A stretch of 64,000 bases of DNA, taken from contig NC_059303.1 of the NCBI RefSeq assembly GCF_017591435.1, forward strand, positions 3,205,360 to 3,269,359, written 5' to 3'. The position numbers were made by a program, and so were the translations under genes. The DNA is from Portunus trituberculatus (lineage: Eukaryota; Arthropoda; Malacostraca; Decapoda; Portunidae). This document shows, piece by piece, positions 39,787 through 50,955 of the stretch (its first letter is position 1; each line of letters starts with the position of its first letter). The notes below the pieces were generated by a model. It searched no databases. It was given only the letters and a program-made list of their open reading frames with translations, and was not told the DNA's origin.

Positions 39787-40088
39787 CGCGTTGTCTTGAC
39801 CAAGGAAGAATGTTTGTCTGCCACATAGGTAAATAGAATATTGCTACCGTTGTCATTATCGCTACTACCACCACTACTGCTGCTCCTCTACCACTATGGC
39901 AGTAGAAATATGTATAGTTACAGTAGTAGTGAAAATTATGATAATAGTAAAAATAATAGTGATAATAATAATAACAATAAGAGCATCGGCAATTTCATCA
40001 CATTCCTTCATTTTGTTCAAGCTGCGTCATTCCAGTTTTCATTGTTCTTGTGGTGGCGATGATTCTCTGGTCTTTCTCTCCTGTGGCT
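39786..40088. other. non-coding spacer
   Basis: ACC/ACT-rich (39860-39890) and AAT/ATAATA-rich (39940-39980) loose trinucleotide arrays; no gene. Confidence 0.4.
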
Positions 40089-40129
40089 CCTCCTCCTCCT
40101 CCTCCTCCTCCTCCTCCTCCTCCTCCTCA
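40089..40129. repeat. (TCC)n microsatellite
   Basis: About 13 units. Confidence 0.95.
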
Positions 40130-40508
40130 CGCTTTTTGCTCCTCCACCTCGTTCCTTCTCTCGCCAGGTTTTGTACTGCAGTAGTTCCCTCCCTCTCTCC
40201 CTCCTTCCCTCCATGATTACCCTCCCTCCTCCTTCTTCCCTCTCCTTGCTCCCCTTTCCTTCCTCCTCCCTTCCCGTGGTCTTACTTGTTCGGTCTCCAA
40301 ACCTTCTGGAATGAACTCCTTTTTTTTCAGATGGAGGGAAGGAGGAAGGGGAGGGAATGGAAGGAGGAGGGAAGAGTCGCTTGGCATGCCCTGGACCGTC
40401 TCCTCATCTCCCCATCTCCCCATCTTCCCATCCCCTCCCTCCCCCAATAGTCTTCACGCCGTCCTGACCTTTAAGAAGAGAAACATCCTGAGCGGGTCCT
40501 CTCTTTGG

Positions 40509-40509
<1 letters not shown>

Positions 40510-40557
<48 letters not shown>
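40510..40557. repeat. (GT)n microsatellite
   Basis: Run of about 48 bp. Confidence 0.96.
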
Positions 40558-40558
<1 letters not shown>

Positions 40559-41005
40559 TGCTACTACTCCTGCTACTGTCTGCTATGTCAAATTCCTGTT
40601 GTCTGCTTTTATATACTCTCTTTGTTTGTTTTTGATGCCTCTTTTAAGATTTTGTACTTTATTGATGCAGCTTTGTTACCATTTCTTCGCTCCTTTGGCT
40701 TTTTGTTCTTTCTGTTCTCGTTTCTCTGCAATCATTGACATTTTATCATTCTTGCTTTTCCAATTTTTCTTTTCCTTCTTTTATTTTAGTAACTTAGACT
40801 GGCTTCGTGTATTTATTTTGTCTGTCGTTTCTTTCCTGTTTACGTTACTTTGGTCGCGTTGCTGAATAACAAAGGAGTGCGGACTTAATTTGGTTTTGAG
40901 TCCATTAGGCAAACTTGTTGTGTTCGGTGTACCCTGCACGCCTTCATTTTGAGTTTGGTTAAGATGAAATATGTAATTCAATGTTCATCAGGCGTGCTCA
41001 GGTAT

Positions 41006-41008
<3 letters not shown>
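40558..41008. other. T-rich non-coding stretch
   Basis: No gene or repeat recognised. Confidence 0.4.

Positions 41009-41060
<52 letters not shown>
41009..41060. repeat. (AC)n microsatellite
   Basis: Run of about 52 bp. Confidence 0.96.
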
Positions 41061-41063
<3 letters not shown>

Positions 41064-41070
41064 CTGTAAC

Positions 41071-41345
41071 TTGATGGAAGAAGTAACTGTATAATGAGTT
41101 TTAGACTAGTTAACCTCTTAAAAGCAGAGTATACATCGTGGTGCTCTGGAAGTGAAGGAAGGAGTAGGGAAGAAATTGAAGGACTAAGGATTAATGAAAT
41201 GGAAAAAGAATAGAAAGAAATAAAAGTTGTTATTTGATAGAAGAAATACCTTTTTTTAATGCCATTTAGACTGCTTAACCTCACTATACACTGAGGTTTG
41301 TGGTGTTCTTGGTGGAAGGAACAGCGAGGGAAGCGAGGAAGGGAG
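41071..41345 (+). repeat. diverged tandem duplication, period ~163 bp
   Basis: TTGATGGAAGAAGTA...TTTTAGACTAGTTAACCTC at 41071 corresponds to TTGATAGAAGAAATA...ATTTAGACTGCTTAACCTC at 41234. Both continue with GTGGTGYTCT and a GGAAG block. The second unit is cut short. Confidence 0.65.
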
Positions 41346-41819
41346 TGGTAAAGAGAGGAAAGGAGGGAGTGAAGGGAATGGAGGGGTACTTTGTTGGTGG
41401 TGGGTTGGGCGTGACGCTTGGGTGTGGTGGCGTCATCCTGCCCTGCCCGCCTCACCACTCACTCCTTCACTCACTCCTTCATATCACTCACCAAACCTCT
41501 CCTTTCTCTCTTACTCATACCACTCACTCGCTCATCACTTATCCCACCCCCTTCCTCACTTACTCTCTGTACTTTCAAGCTTCTCTTCTCTTCCTCAGCT
41601 CACTCTAGTCTCAGTCGTCATCTCATCGTGTGTATTGAAAATTTTGGAGGCTTCGTGTCTCTCTGGTAATGGTGAAATGGCAAATGCATCACCAGCCAAT
41701 CAGGTTCTCAGGAGGAAGAATCTTCAAAGGGACACACGTTATATAAAGGTCATTAAGTGATGTATTATGCCATTCCACAGAGTCTTTGTTTCCGATGACC
41801 ACTCTAAAAATTCTCAAGG

Positions 41820-41821
<2 letters not shown>

Positions 41822-41892
<71 letters not shown>
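41822..41892. repeat. (AC)n microsatellite abutting the SINE head
   Basis: Run of about 72 bp joined directly to the tRNA-like head of SINE copy 2. Confidence 0.97.
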
Positions 41893-41896
<4 letters not shown>

Positions 41897-42170
41897 GCGT
41901 AGTGTAATGGTTAGCACGCTCGAATCACAATCGAGAGTGCCGGGTTCGAGTCCCGGGGCGGCGACGCAAATGGGCAAGCCTCTTAATGTGTGGCCCCTGT
42001 TCACCTAGCAGTAATTAGGTACGGGATGTAACTCGAGGGGTTGTGGCCTCGCTTTCCCGGTGTGTGGAGTGTGTTGTGGTCTCAGTCCTACCCGAAGATC
42101 GGTCTATGAGCTCTGAGCTCGCTCCGTAATGGGGAAGACTGGCTGGGTGACCAGCAGGCGACCGAGGTTA

Positions 42171-42172
<2 letters not shown>
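41893..42172 (+). mobile_element. tRNA-derived SINE, copy 2
   Basis: The tRNA-like head at 41893-41963 has A box TAGTGTAATGGTTAGCACG, an anticodon arm CTCGA-ATCACAA-TCGAG (anticodon CAC, Val) and B box GGTTCGAGTCCC. A ~200-bp body follows with TTCACCTAGCAGT, TAGGTACGGGATGTAA and TGAGCTCTGAGCTCG, ending TTAATTACACACAC. The acceptor stem pairs poorly, so this is a SINE head, not a tRNA gene. AC tracts flank both ends. Confidence 0.87.

Positions 42173-42243
<71 letters not shown>
42173..42243. repeat. (AC)n microsatellite at the SINE tail
   Basis: Run of about 70 bp continuing straight from the SINE end. Confidence 0.97.
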
Positions 42244-42245
<2 letters not shown>

Positions 42246-42339
42246 ATATGTCTTCATGTAACTCAACTCTTGGCGCTTCAAAATTGTTAGTCATGATTCC
42301 GTCTGATCGAAGACAGAAGAATAGACTCAGCTTCCCCCC

Positions 42340-42397
<58 letters not shown>
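42340..42397. repeat. (AC)n microsatellite
   Basis: Run of about 57 bp. Confidence 0.97.
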
Positions 42398-42400
<3 letters not shown>

Positions 42401-42890
42401 TCGCCGGTGGACTGATGGACTGCTGGTGGTGGTGTTCACGTCGCACTGTCTTGCCGTGGTGGGAGGCATTGACCGGGTACCGCCTGGCATCTGCACGGCT
42501 GAGGGCTGACTCCACGCACCATACAATTATACAGGACGCGATACAATGGGCGGTGGGCGGCGCGGTTCTTGCCTATTGACACCCGGACACTGGTCTTTGT
42601 TAATTGATAAGATCGTCCTTAAATTACATCGATTACCCCGCTGTTCCCATCCCCGTCCTGTGCCAGCAATAAGTCGTCTTTGTGGTGTCTGCCTTTGTGC
42701 TCGGGGAAATATTATGACAAGCTGCCAACTTTTCCTCCCGGTGGTAAATGCGTATGGGTTTTCTAGCCTAGACTCGTTTACGTCACCGCCGTTTTGCAGT
42801 GTGTGTTTAGCCCGTCAGGAAATGTGGCCCGGGGTTAGAATGTGGGAGCCGCGGCGACTCACAGTTAGAGGCTCACAGTTGTTATGTCTT
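42398..42890. other. unique non-coding stretch
   Basis: GC-balanced. A 136-codon plus frame (42546-42956) has ordinary composition but no recognisable domain or splice context and runs into a tandem duplication, so it is not called. Confidence 0.35.
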
Positions 42891-43200
42891 CAACACTCAA
42901 CAATGATCACATGTGTGAGGTATTTTTCGGCTTATCAAATAATCATAGGATACTAATCTTAACTCTTTACCTTAAAAATTCAATCTTCCTTGTTTACTCT
43001 TTACTGTGTTGGTTGGAAGTGATTTAAGATGGCCCATATTTGTTCAACCTTCAACAGTAACCATGCATGTGGAGCATTATTCTCCTTACTAAAGTGAAGG
43101 ACGTTTTCTTGAAGTCTTTACCTTCAAGCACTTTATCTTGCTTATTTACTCTTTACTCTTCTGCTTGGGACTAATTTTAGATCGTTTTATTCCTCCTCAC
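42891..43200 (+). repeat. diverged tandem duplication, period ~152 bp
   Basis: CAACACTCAACAATGATCACA (42891) pairs with CAACCTTCAACAGTAACCATG (43045); TCTTTACCTT (42964) with TCTTTACCTT (43115); TTTACTCTTTACT (42993) with TTTACTCTTTACT (43145), then TGGTTGGAAGTGATTTAAGAT with TGCTTGGGACTAATTTTAGAT. Two full units. Confidence 0.75.
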
Positions 43201-44700
43201 ACTTTGTCCTCAGTAAATACACAGTACAAAGATTTAATTACACGTACGAGGCCTTGTCAGCGTCCGTGTAGCAGGGCCTTGTGCTTGTCACTTGTCAGTC
43301 ACTTCCTATACACACCCACCCTGGCGCCGCGATGGGCCGAAGCCGACACACCGACCTTCCTATTCCGACAAAAAAGGAGAGAGAGGGAGATGAAGATAGT
43401 GTGGCGCTACCCTACTGCACCCTCCCTACCTTTACCTTCATTCTTCTTCCCTGACAACTCACAGACAGGGAAAGCACGTCACAACAGCCACAAATGGAGC
43501 TGAGAGTAATGAATAACAGTGTCATGGTGAGGCGTGGCTCCCCCATGGCCACATACAGGTAAATAATTATTGTATCTGAATCAGGTGAGTAGTGTTTGCC
43601 GTCACCTGCTGCTACCTGTCACGTCCCATTCACCTGTGATCAATGGCGCACTAGGGTAACGTTTCTGTCTCCGTCTGTTTTTTCGTTTTTTTTTTTCTCT
43701 CTCTCTTTTTTTTACGCATTTGTTCTGTTCATCACTAGGAGGAAGAAGCACTGAGAGGAAGGAAAAGGCGTGGGAAAGTTGCAGGTGTAGGTTTGCTATT
43801 CAGAAAGTGTATTAAGTTAGGACAAAGTTAGAGTCGTTATAGAGGAATGAAAGTGCTGTTTACTGGGGAATGAAAGTCATGTCTACTGGGAATCAAACTG
43901 GGATGAAACTATGAAACTGAGGTGTACGTAAGCTACCCTAACCTAACCAGAGAAGGAAACTGGTCTACCGGGGAGCAATACTGATGTGTGTTGGGGAATG
44001 AAATGTGTGCTCTGGCGTGTGGAGGTGTTAGTGAACGGCAGTGTAGCAGGTGAGGCGTGGGGGACGTGGAGTATTGGCCCAGGAAACGAGGGTGCATGAG
44101 GTGTGTGGGGAGGGCCGGTGGGTGGGCGGTGAGTGGTGGGCGTGCCGGCAATACATCACCGCCACGACCTCACGCCTCGCCGGACGCCCTACAAAAAGGT
44201 CTGATTGACGCCGCCAGAGTCGAAAATCCACCCAATTTCACGTTTAAATATTTATTAATCTTTGTCAGTGCCGCAGAATCCACCTGAAGTAAATGGTATC
44301 GAACGTTTCCATCGGGCAACACAATGTATAAACACACTATATAAATATTTCCCGCCATGTGAATTATAGCCGTGTCTCGTATGCATATCAGCTGCTGACA
44401 TAAATCTCCGCCGGTGCCCTGGGCGGGCTGACACGGCCATTCTCTGCGGGACACTGCCACCTGGAGAAGCACTACTCTGGGCCACGCGTCACTGCACCTT
44501 TTCGGAAGCTATTCTCCATAGGTAAATTAACTGTACGTATTTATCTCTCCCTGTGAGCACCTCCCCCTCCATCCCTCCCTTTCTCCTTCTCTCTCTCTAG
44601 TAAATCGAATCATCAGGTGTCAATATGCAGCAATACTTTAACTCTTTTGGCCTTACAAATATATATCACCTTTATGTCCGCCATGTGACCTCAGTTATAG
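43201..44700. other. unique non-coding stretch with a GC-balanced island
   Basis: No gene. 44190-44470 is non-repetitive with an E2F-like TTTCCCGCC (44349-44356), ATGCATAT, CAGCTG and ACATAAATCTCCGCC; a good candidate for a regulatory element. Confidence 0.35.
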
Positions 44701-45057
44701 ATCGCCTTGGATATAGAGGACAGCACCAGCACCGAAGATTTATATTGGCAGTGTTTAGTGTCCGAAAATGTGCCTTATGCATTCGTATCACCGTGTTTAC
44801 CATACGAGCCACCAGTTAAGGTTAAAGTCTGCCTGCCGCAAAACTTCTACATGGAGAAAGTAAATATTATTCGCTGCAATAAACCTTCTCTTCTACCTAA
44901 TTCTAAACATGACTCGGGTTTTCACTGCTCTTCCTGCCTCCGCCTCACTCTGACCTATGACTCTGTGCCATTGCATTACCCAAAGGTGCGCACTAACTCA
45001 GCTAAACGTCTTCCTTCTCAGATGCTCTTCGTAGGAAACCAAACCGCACGTAATTAG
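44701..45057 (+). other. open frame of ordinary composition, coding status unknown
   Basis: A 119-codon frame follows directly on a TTATAG that could be a splice acceptor. It reads IALDIEDSTSTEDLYWQCLV and goes on with balanced, non-repetitive composition to NQTARN and a stop. It has no ATG near its start, no recognised domain, and lies on the strand opposite dac. It may be a chance frame, or an exon of a nested gene. Confidence 0.15.
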
Positions 45058-45069
45058 AGGAAGCACAGC

Positions 45070-45105
45070 ACCCCTCCTCCTCCTCCTCCTCCTCCTCCTC
45101 CTCCT
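45070..45105. repeat. (TCC)n microsatellite
   Basis: About 10 units. Confidence 0.93.
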
Positions 45106-45422
45106 GCCACCCCTTCAGGAGCTCTCATCCCCCGCACTCACGCCACTCTCGTCACCTTTCGGTTTCCTTGCTTGCAGACTTTTGCAGGTCGCGGCGGACT
45201 GGTGGCGCCTCGTGTTGATCTCTGGCCCGTCTCCCCATACCTGCCCCGCCATGCCCTTCCGTGCTCCGTGCCCCGTCAGACCACACCTATCCTCCTCACC
45301 TCGCGTCTCCTAAACTAAACTGGTGAACACTCTTACCCGCGAGATTGTAAAGTAATGTGTTTTGTCTTTTCCATCTCCACTGTCGCATTTATTTCTTTCC
45401 CTGCCTTCCTATACCCTTTTAA

Positions 45423-45626
45423 CCCCTTCAGTTCTGGGACGCATTTTTACCATGAGTTTGGGTGTGATTAGACCATTTTATTGACATTAGAAGGGTCTAT
45501 GGAGATTAGAAGATTAATGGTCAAGAGTCTTCACTATTTCACTCCCAATATAAATTTCTGAATGTGTATAAAATCACCAAATAGTAAGCAGAAATAATCT
45601 GAAAAGGTGTTATGGTACTGAAGGGG
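45423..45626 (+). mobile_element. MITE flanked by TTAA (piggyBac-like)
   Basis: A 204-bp element with perfect 10-bp terminal inverted repeats CCCCTTCAGT / ACTGAAGGGG, preceded by TTAA and followed by TTGA (a decayed TTAA). No coding capacity. TTAA target sites and CCC-starting ends are features of the piggyBac superfamily. The interior (ACGCATTTTTACC, CCATTTTATTGACATTAGAAG) resembles a repeat I recall in crabs. Confidence 0.75.
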
Positions 45627-47066
45627 TTGAATTAACACATATTTTCCTGAAGTTGTATGAATGAGTTGTTTTCCCTTCACATCCCTTAAATTAATGCGTG
45701 AACATCTTTAAGTTATAATATACAACTGTATTTCAATTGTATAGTTTTTGTTCTCTTCCTCCGCTATCCTAACCATCTCCTCCTCCTTTCCTCCCCTTCT
45801 CCCTCGCTATACACGTTCCTCAGCCCCGCCGGAACACGCCACAAACCCTCATTACCCATCGCTTCCCCACCGTCATAATCACCGCCGCCACTCCCTCCCC
45901 GGCGCGGCAAAACAAAAGCATAAAAATCGGGGTCCCTTCACTCAATAACAAGACCAGCACGGGCAAGGAAAAATACAAAACACAGACGGATCGGAAGGAG
46001 TAATGATAAACGAACACTCGCCAATCACACGCCATTACCATTAGTCACCTCGATCTGATTTATGAGTTCGTTCACCCGGCATTAGAAGGCATAGGTAGGA
46101 AAGAGAGAGAGAGACATTTGGAATTTCTCTTTCTTCCTTTCTCTCAGTCCTCAATAACATACCAATAATACAATACAATCCAGAAACAATGATATGAGCA
46201 GGTAGGAAAACAAGGGAAAATCATTTGTCACGTATTGGTGTAGGTTTGGGTGACGCCATGTGGTTACTGTGATGAATGACAGCCTTGCCCCGCCCCTGCC
46301 TCCCCGGGTGTCGAGTGGGAGGCTGCACGGGGGATCCTTCAAACGTATAAACCAGACAATGCCACCTGGAATTCGGTAAGTGGCGTGCCGTTCACTATTT
46401 CACTTAGGAATACAAACACTGGTAGCTTTAACCCACGCGGTGTCGAGATAAGACCTTTAGAACTCACCGGTAATTACAGGTAGAGAGAGAAGATATGCTT
46501 ACGGATACGGATGTATTTTATTGCCGCACGCTGCCCACCTAGCATTAGCGTAACCGGCCCACTTGTAAGTAAAGAACGAAATTGAGCGTAGCGAGTTTAA
46601 TTACACTGAGGCGGGACACGCAGCGAAGGCAGGCCCGGGCGCCGCTTACATAAAGATCAAATATATTTCTCCCGCCATTACCACCTCCCATATTTTTGCC
46701 TCGTGTCGTAACGGTAACTATTAAAAAAAAGGAGGTGGAAAATCTCTTGCCGCTGCTGTTCGTTCCTGCTGTTGCTGCTCCTGCTGTTGCTGCTGTTCTT
46801 GTTGCTGTGAGTGTTGCGTTTACTGTTTCTTATTATCCGGCTGTTTTTATTGTGGTGTTGCGTGTTTGTGCTGGCGGCGGCGGCGGTGGCGGTGGTAGTG
46901 GTGGAGCGTGGTCTTAATGAGAGGCTCTTAATTGCACTGTGTAAGGGTCTTATGTGTGTGATTTGTGCACTGGGGATTAAAATTTCGAGCCTGACCATAA
47001 GAGAGTGTGTAGCGTACGGCAAGGCGGAGTTAGGCGCGAGAATATTGTTGCTGTTATTGGTGCGGC
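45627..47066. other. unique non-coding stretch
   Basis: Balanced unique sequence. 46360-46690 is GC-balanced and carries the ATATATTTCTCCCGCC word (46661-46676). GCT/GTT and GGC arrays lie at 46745-46905. No gene. Confidence 0.35.
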
Positions 47067-47108
47067 GGTGGTGGTGGTGGTGGTGGTGGTGGTGGTGGTG
47101 GTGGTGGT
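47067..47108. repeat. (GGT)n microsatellite
   Basis: About 14 units. Confidence 0.96.
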
Positions 47109-47222
47109 GTAAAGGTGTGAAGTGGCATAAACGTTACCTGTGTGTCGTGTGCAGGTTTGTGGCAGGTGAGTGGCAGGTGAGTCTGGTGTGTGAGGAATAG
47201 AGGTGTGTAAATTATCTGCTGC

Positions 47223-47225
<3 letters not shown>

Positions 47226-47309
<84 letters not shown>

Positions 47310-47343
47310 CAGATAGACAGACAGAGGCAGAGAAACACAAGTC

Positions 47344-47405
<62 letters not shown>
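47226..47405. repeat. two (GA)n tracts
   Basis: GA runs at 47226-47307 and 47347-47405 separated by an AGACAGAGA-type spacer; a third short run lies at 47496-47528. Confidence 0.97.
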
Positions 47406-47409
<4 letters not shown>

Positions 47410-47490
47410 AGAAAAGAAAAAAAACCTGAAACAGAGAAGGAAAGAGTTAGGAAGAAAGAAAAGCAAAAAATAAGATTACTATGGCATGGA

Positions 47491-47528
<38 letters not shown>

Positions 47529-47530
<2 letters not shown>

Positions 47531-48865
47531 TGTGTGAGAGCATGTGTCTATCCCCACGCCAGAAGCATCAGCACATTTCGGTCACCACACACTCGCCGTA
47601 CATCGCCAGTAATTACACCAGCTCTCCCCTCAGCATATTTCCCCTTGAATCAGAATATCGGCGGCGATTCATTGTGAGGGAGCGAGGCGAGATGAGCCCG
47701 GCGAGTGAGTGAGTGAGAGTGTGCGGGCCTTTCTCCTGATGGCTCCCTGCTCACTGCCCTTCCATCCCTGTGTAAAAATCGGAGACACAAGCCCTTGGAC
47801 CCTTCAGAACCTCCACGACGCGCCGCCTTCCGTAGTCCTAATGACCGTCCCTCACGCCTCGGATATAGAGAAAGGACTCGTTAATACCGCGCGGGAGTAA
47901 CGATAAACTGAGGTGGGTAGGAAAATCAGGGATGAAAGTATGGGACAAGACCGAGAGATGAGGGTAAAATTGAGAGATAAATCAACAACAGCTACTGCCG
48001 GGACAGACGGGGAGCATCTCTCACTCGTGTAATCGCCCCGCCACACGCACATCCGAGAGAGGCAGGCGAGGGAGATGGGGGTGTGGGGAGGGGATGGAGA
48101 GAGGAGGCAGCGAAGGGAACCATGGAAAATCTCGCCCACTTGAAGGCAGGTCGAGGGAACAAATGAGGAAGAGCATGGCGGTGATGTGAGGACCAGAAAC
48201 CTCCTCTTGTGCGGTTGAAAAAGAAGAGAAGCAAAGAAAAAAAAAGATAGAAGAATAAGGATAAAGGAAAAAAGGAAGAAGAAAAAAAAGCTGTTAACGA
48301 ACTCGAGAGAAAGCAGTCAGTAGCAGTGATGTAAACAAATAGACCATGCTTAACACACCTTCAAGAGGGGAAAGAGAAACAGATTAAGACCCAAACTACA
48401 CAGACTCAATAAAGAGAGAGAGAGCGAGAGAGTGAGCGGGAGTACAAGAGTGTTCGTTATTGACACAGGCGAGAGCAGAGGAGAAACCAAAGGGAATAGA
48501 CCAAAGATACACCGATTATATATTGGAAATGGCGGCGCTATTGGGGAGGTAGATGTGTGAGAGGGAGTGATGAGGAGTGGGAAGAAGAGGGGATAATAGC
48601 AGGGCTGGTGCAGCGGGGAAGAGAGAGGAGGGAGGGATGGCATGATTAGTGTGAGGGAGTCGGAGGAATGATGGAGAAGGGTTGGAGTGATGGTGATGGG
48701 AGGAGGAGGAGGAGGAGGAAGAGGAGGAGATAGAGGTTTGAAGGGAGGGACGTCAGGAGCTCTGGGATACATGGAGGGTTAGAATGAGTTGAAAAAATAA
48801 AAAGAAGAAAAAGTGAGATTTGGGCAGGAGAAAAGATCCAGGGAGAGAAGAGGTGATGAAAGCAT

Positions 48866-48869
<4 letters not shown>
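47529..48869. other. non-coding stretch
   Basis: 47560-47900 is unique and GC-balanced; 48060-48780 is purine-rich with short GA and GGA clusters (48701-48732). No gene. Confidence 0.38.

Positions 48870-48951
<82 letters not shown>
48870..48951. repeat. (GA)n microsatellite
   Basis: Run of about 81 bp. Confidence 0.97.
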
Positions 48952-48954
<3 letters not shown>

Positions 48955-49232
48955 TACGTAGTAGATGAAGGAAAAGGATGAATGATAATGAACGGAAGGA
49001 AAAATATGAATAAATGAATAAAAAAGGATGTATGAAGGTGGAGTTATGAGGGGAAGAGAATGAAGGGGACATGAAAGGTGTGGTGAGTGGAAGAGTGGAG
49101 GAGTGTGTCGTAGTGGGGGCTGGAGTGGCTGAAGGGGGTGGGAGAGGACAAGAGGAGGAGGAGGGGAGGAAGTGGAAGGTGTGGGAGGACAAATATGCGT
49201 GAGCTGGAATATTGATTATGCACATATTGATC

Positions 49233-49237
<5 letters not shown>

Positions 49238-49290
<53 letters not shown>
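49238..49290. repeat. (GT)n microsatellite
   Basis: Run of about 53 bp. Confidence 0.97.
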
Positions 49291-49293
<3 letters not shown>

Positions 49294-49349
49294 AGAGATG
49301 ATAAAGATACCCAGCTTTGAGTCTCATCGTTGCAGCTCAAGAGACTTAT

Positions 49350-49352
<3 letters not shown>

Positions 49353-49436
<84 letters not shown>
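49353..49436. repeat. (GT)n microsatellite
   Basis: Run of about 84 bp, only about 60 bp after the previous one. Confidence 0.97.
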
Positions 49437-49437
<1 letters not shown>

Positions 49438-50904
49438 TGTTTACTCAAGCAACCAGTTCTAAATGATCTACCTTTATTTCCTTAACAATTACAAACAAAA
49501 GTGCAATTCCTCACTAGTATCACACAAAACCTCACCATTCAACCCTAACTTAATCACATCACTATCTCACCAACTCACATTCCCTTTGCAGCCTCCAAAC
49601 ATCACCTGATCCACGCAACCTTCATAACCTAAATTACAAAACCACCTTCCTCATCCACCTGTATCACCTGAGAGAGGCACCTGTCCCCCCCCTCCCAATA
49701 ACCCCTACTCCTGAGAACCTTCCCTACCCTTCCCTGGACCTGCAGCACATTAATTTATTGCACCAATGGGAATGGGCCGAGTGTATATAAATTGACGAGT
49801 CCAAAGATCTCATTTAGATTGTCGATTATTCATCTTTCACACACGAGAGCGTCCCGAGGTGTACACGATAAGGCCGAGTCGTAAAGGGCTGTTTATACCG
49901 CGGCGAGAGGAGTGATAAAGCAATGGGACGAGTGTAATCTGCGCGGCGCCTTGGTGAGGGAAGTGCTAATAGACAAGACCATGTGTATCGCGGGGCGGGG
50001 TCGGGGCGGGAGTGGTGCGGGGAGGGACCGGATGTTCTGTGGTGAGATGCGAGTTTATGGGGAGGAGTCGAGGCTTGGTGGGTGGGGCGTGGTGTTGTGG
50101 TGAGTGTGGTAAGGTGGGCGTGGCGTGTGGTGTTGTTGTTCTCAGGTGTTTTAGATGTTTAATGGGTAGTTAGAGAGGATGGGAGAGGGGTGTGGTGTTG
50201 TGGGTGTGGTGTGGTGTGATGTGGTGTTTTGTTTTGATTAGGTGACAGAACCTGGGCGAATCGTGGCAAGACGGGGTGAGGCTGATAAAGACAGGAGGGG
50301 GGGCAGGATAGGACAGGACATTAAGTCAACTATAACTTTCCCAAAACATTTTCAGAGACATGAATATATAAGATCATTCACTCACTGTCAGGAAAACCAT
50401 AACCACGTTCAGGAGGACACACACACCTTCAGCTGACCTCAAGAGACACCTTCACGTCGACCCAAACACTCACATCCCTCAACATGCCTCATAAAAATCA
50501 ACACATTTCGTGGATGAAGATAAAAGTCCTGATATGAGATCACGGTATGGCTGAGTGGGTGTCCTGGTGTGGATGAGTGGTGGTTGAGTGGATCGCCTCC
50601 TGGCCTCATCCACCACGAAGCCACCATTGCCGATCGCGAGTATTTCAACCATATGGTCTTGTTGGTAACACTGGTGCGGCCTGCGACAACCTATCATTTT
50701 GTCAACCTTTGCTACCAGCGTTTTCCTGCTCCTCTATTTAGCCACTCTCCATCACCACTCAGAACCCATTCCTCACCATCTTTCCCATCACCTCCTCCTC
50801 CTTCTCCTCCTCCTCTTCACCGCCCATTGCAGCTATTTCAGACGCCCACACACAGCCTCACCACATCCTGCACCACAACCACCAAACTTCCATCATGACA
50901 CGAT
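49437..50904. other. unique stretch with a GC-balanced island
   Basis: 49735-49990 is non-repetitive; G4-type GGGG tracts lie at 49992-50010; GT/GGT-rich 50040-50235; an A-box-like TATGGCTGAGTGG lies at 50546-50558 without a partner B box. No gene. Confidence 0.38.
49992..50010 (+). repeat. G-quadruplex motif
   Basis: GGGG-C-GGGG-TC-GGGG-C-GGG: four G tracts with loops of 1-2 nt. Confidence 0.8.
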
Positions 50905-50955
50905 CTCCTCCTCCTCCTGCTCCTCCTCCTCCTCCTCCTCCTCCTCCTCCTCCTC
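50905..50955. repeat. (TCC)n microsatellite
   Basis: About 16 units with one TGC interruption; a smaller TCC run lies at 51079-51101. Confidence 0.95.

Noticed and set aside
41893..41963. Functional tRNA-Val gene
   Set aside because: Weak acceptor stem, SINE body downstream, and AC tract immediately upstream instead of a normal flank.
42546..42956. 136-codon plus-strand frame
   Set aside because: No domain recognised and its end lies within a tandem duplication unit of non-coding character.
50546..50640. A-box-like TATGGCTGAGTGGGTG as a SINE head
   Set aside because: No B box follows at the usual distance and no body shared with the other SINEs.
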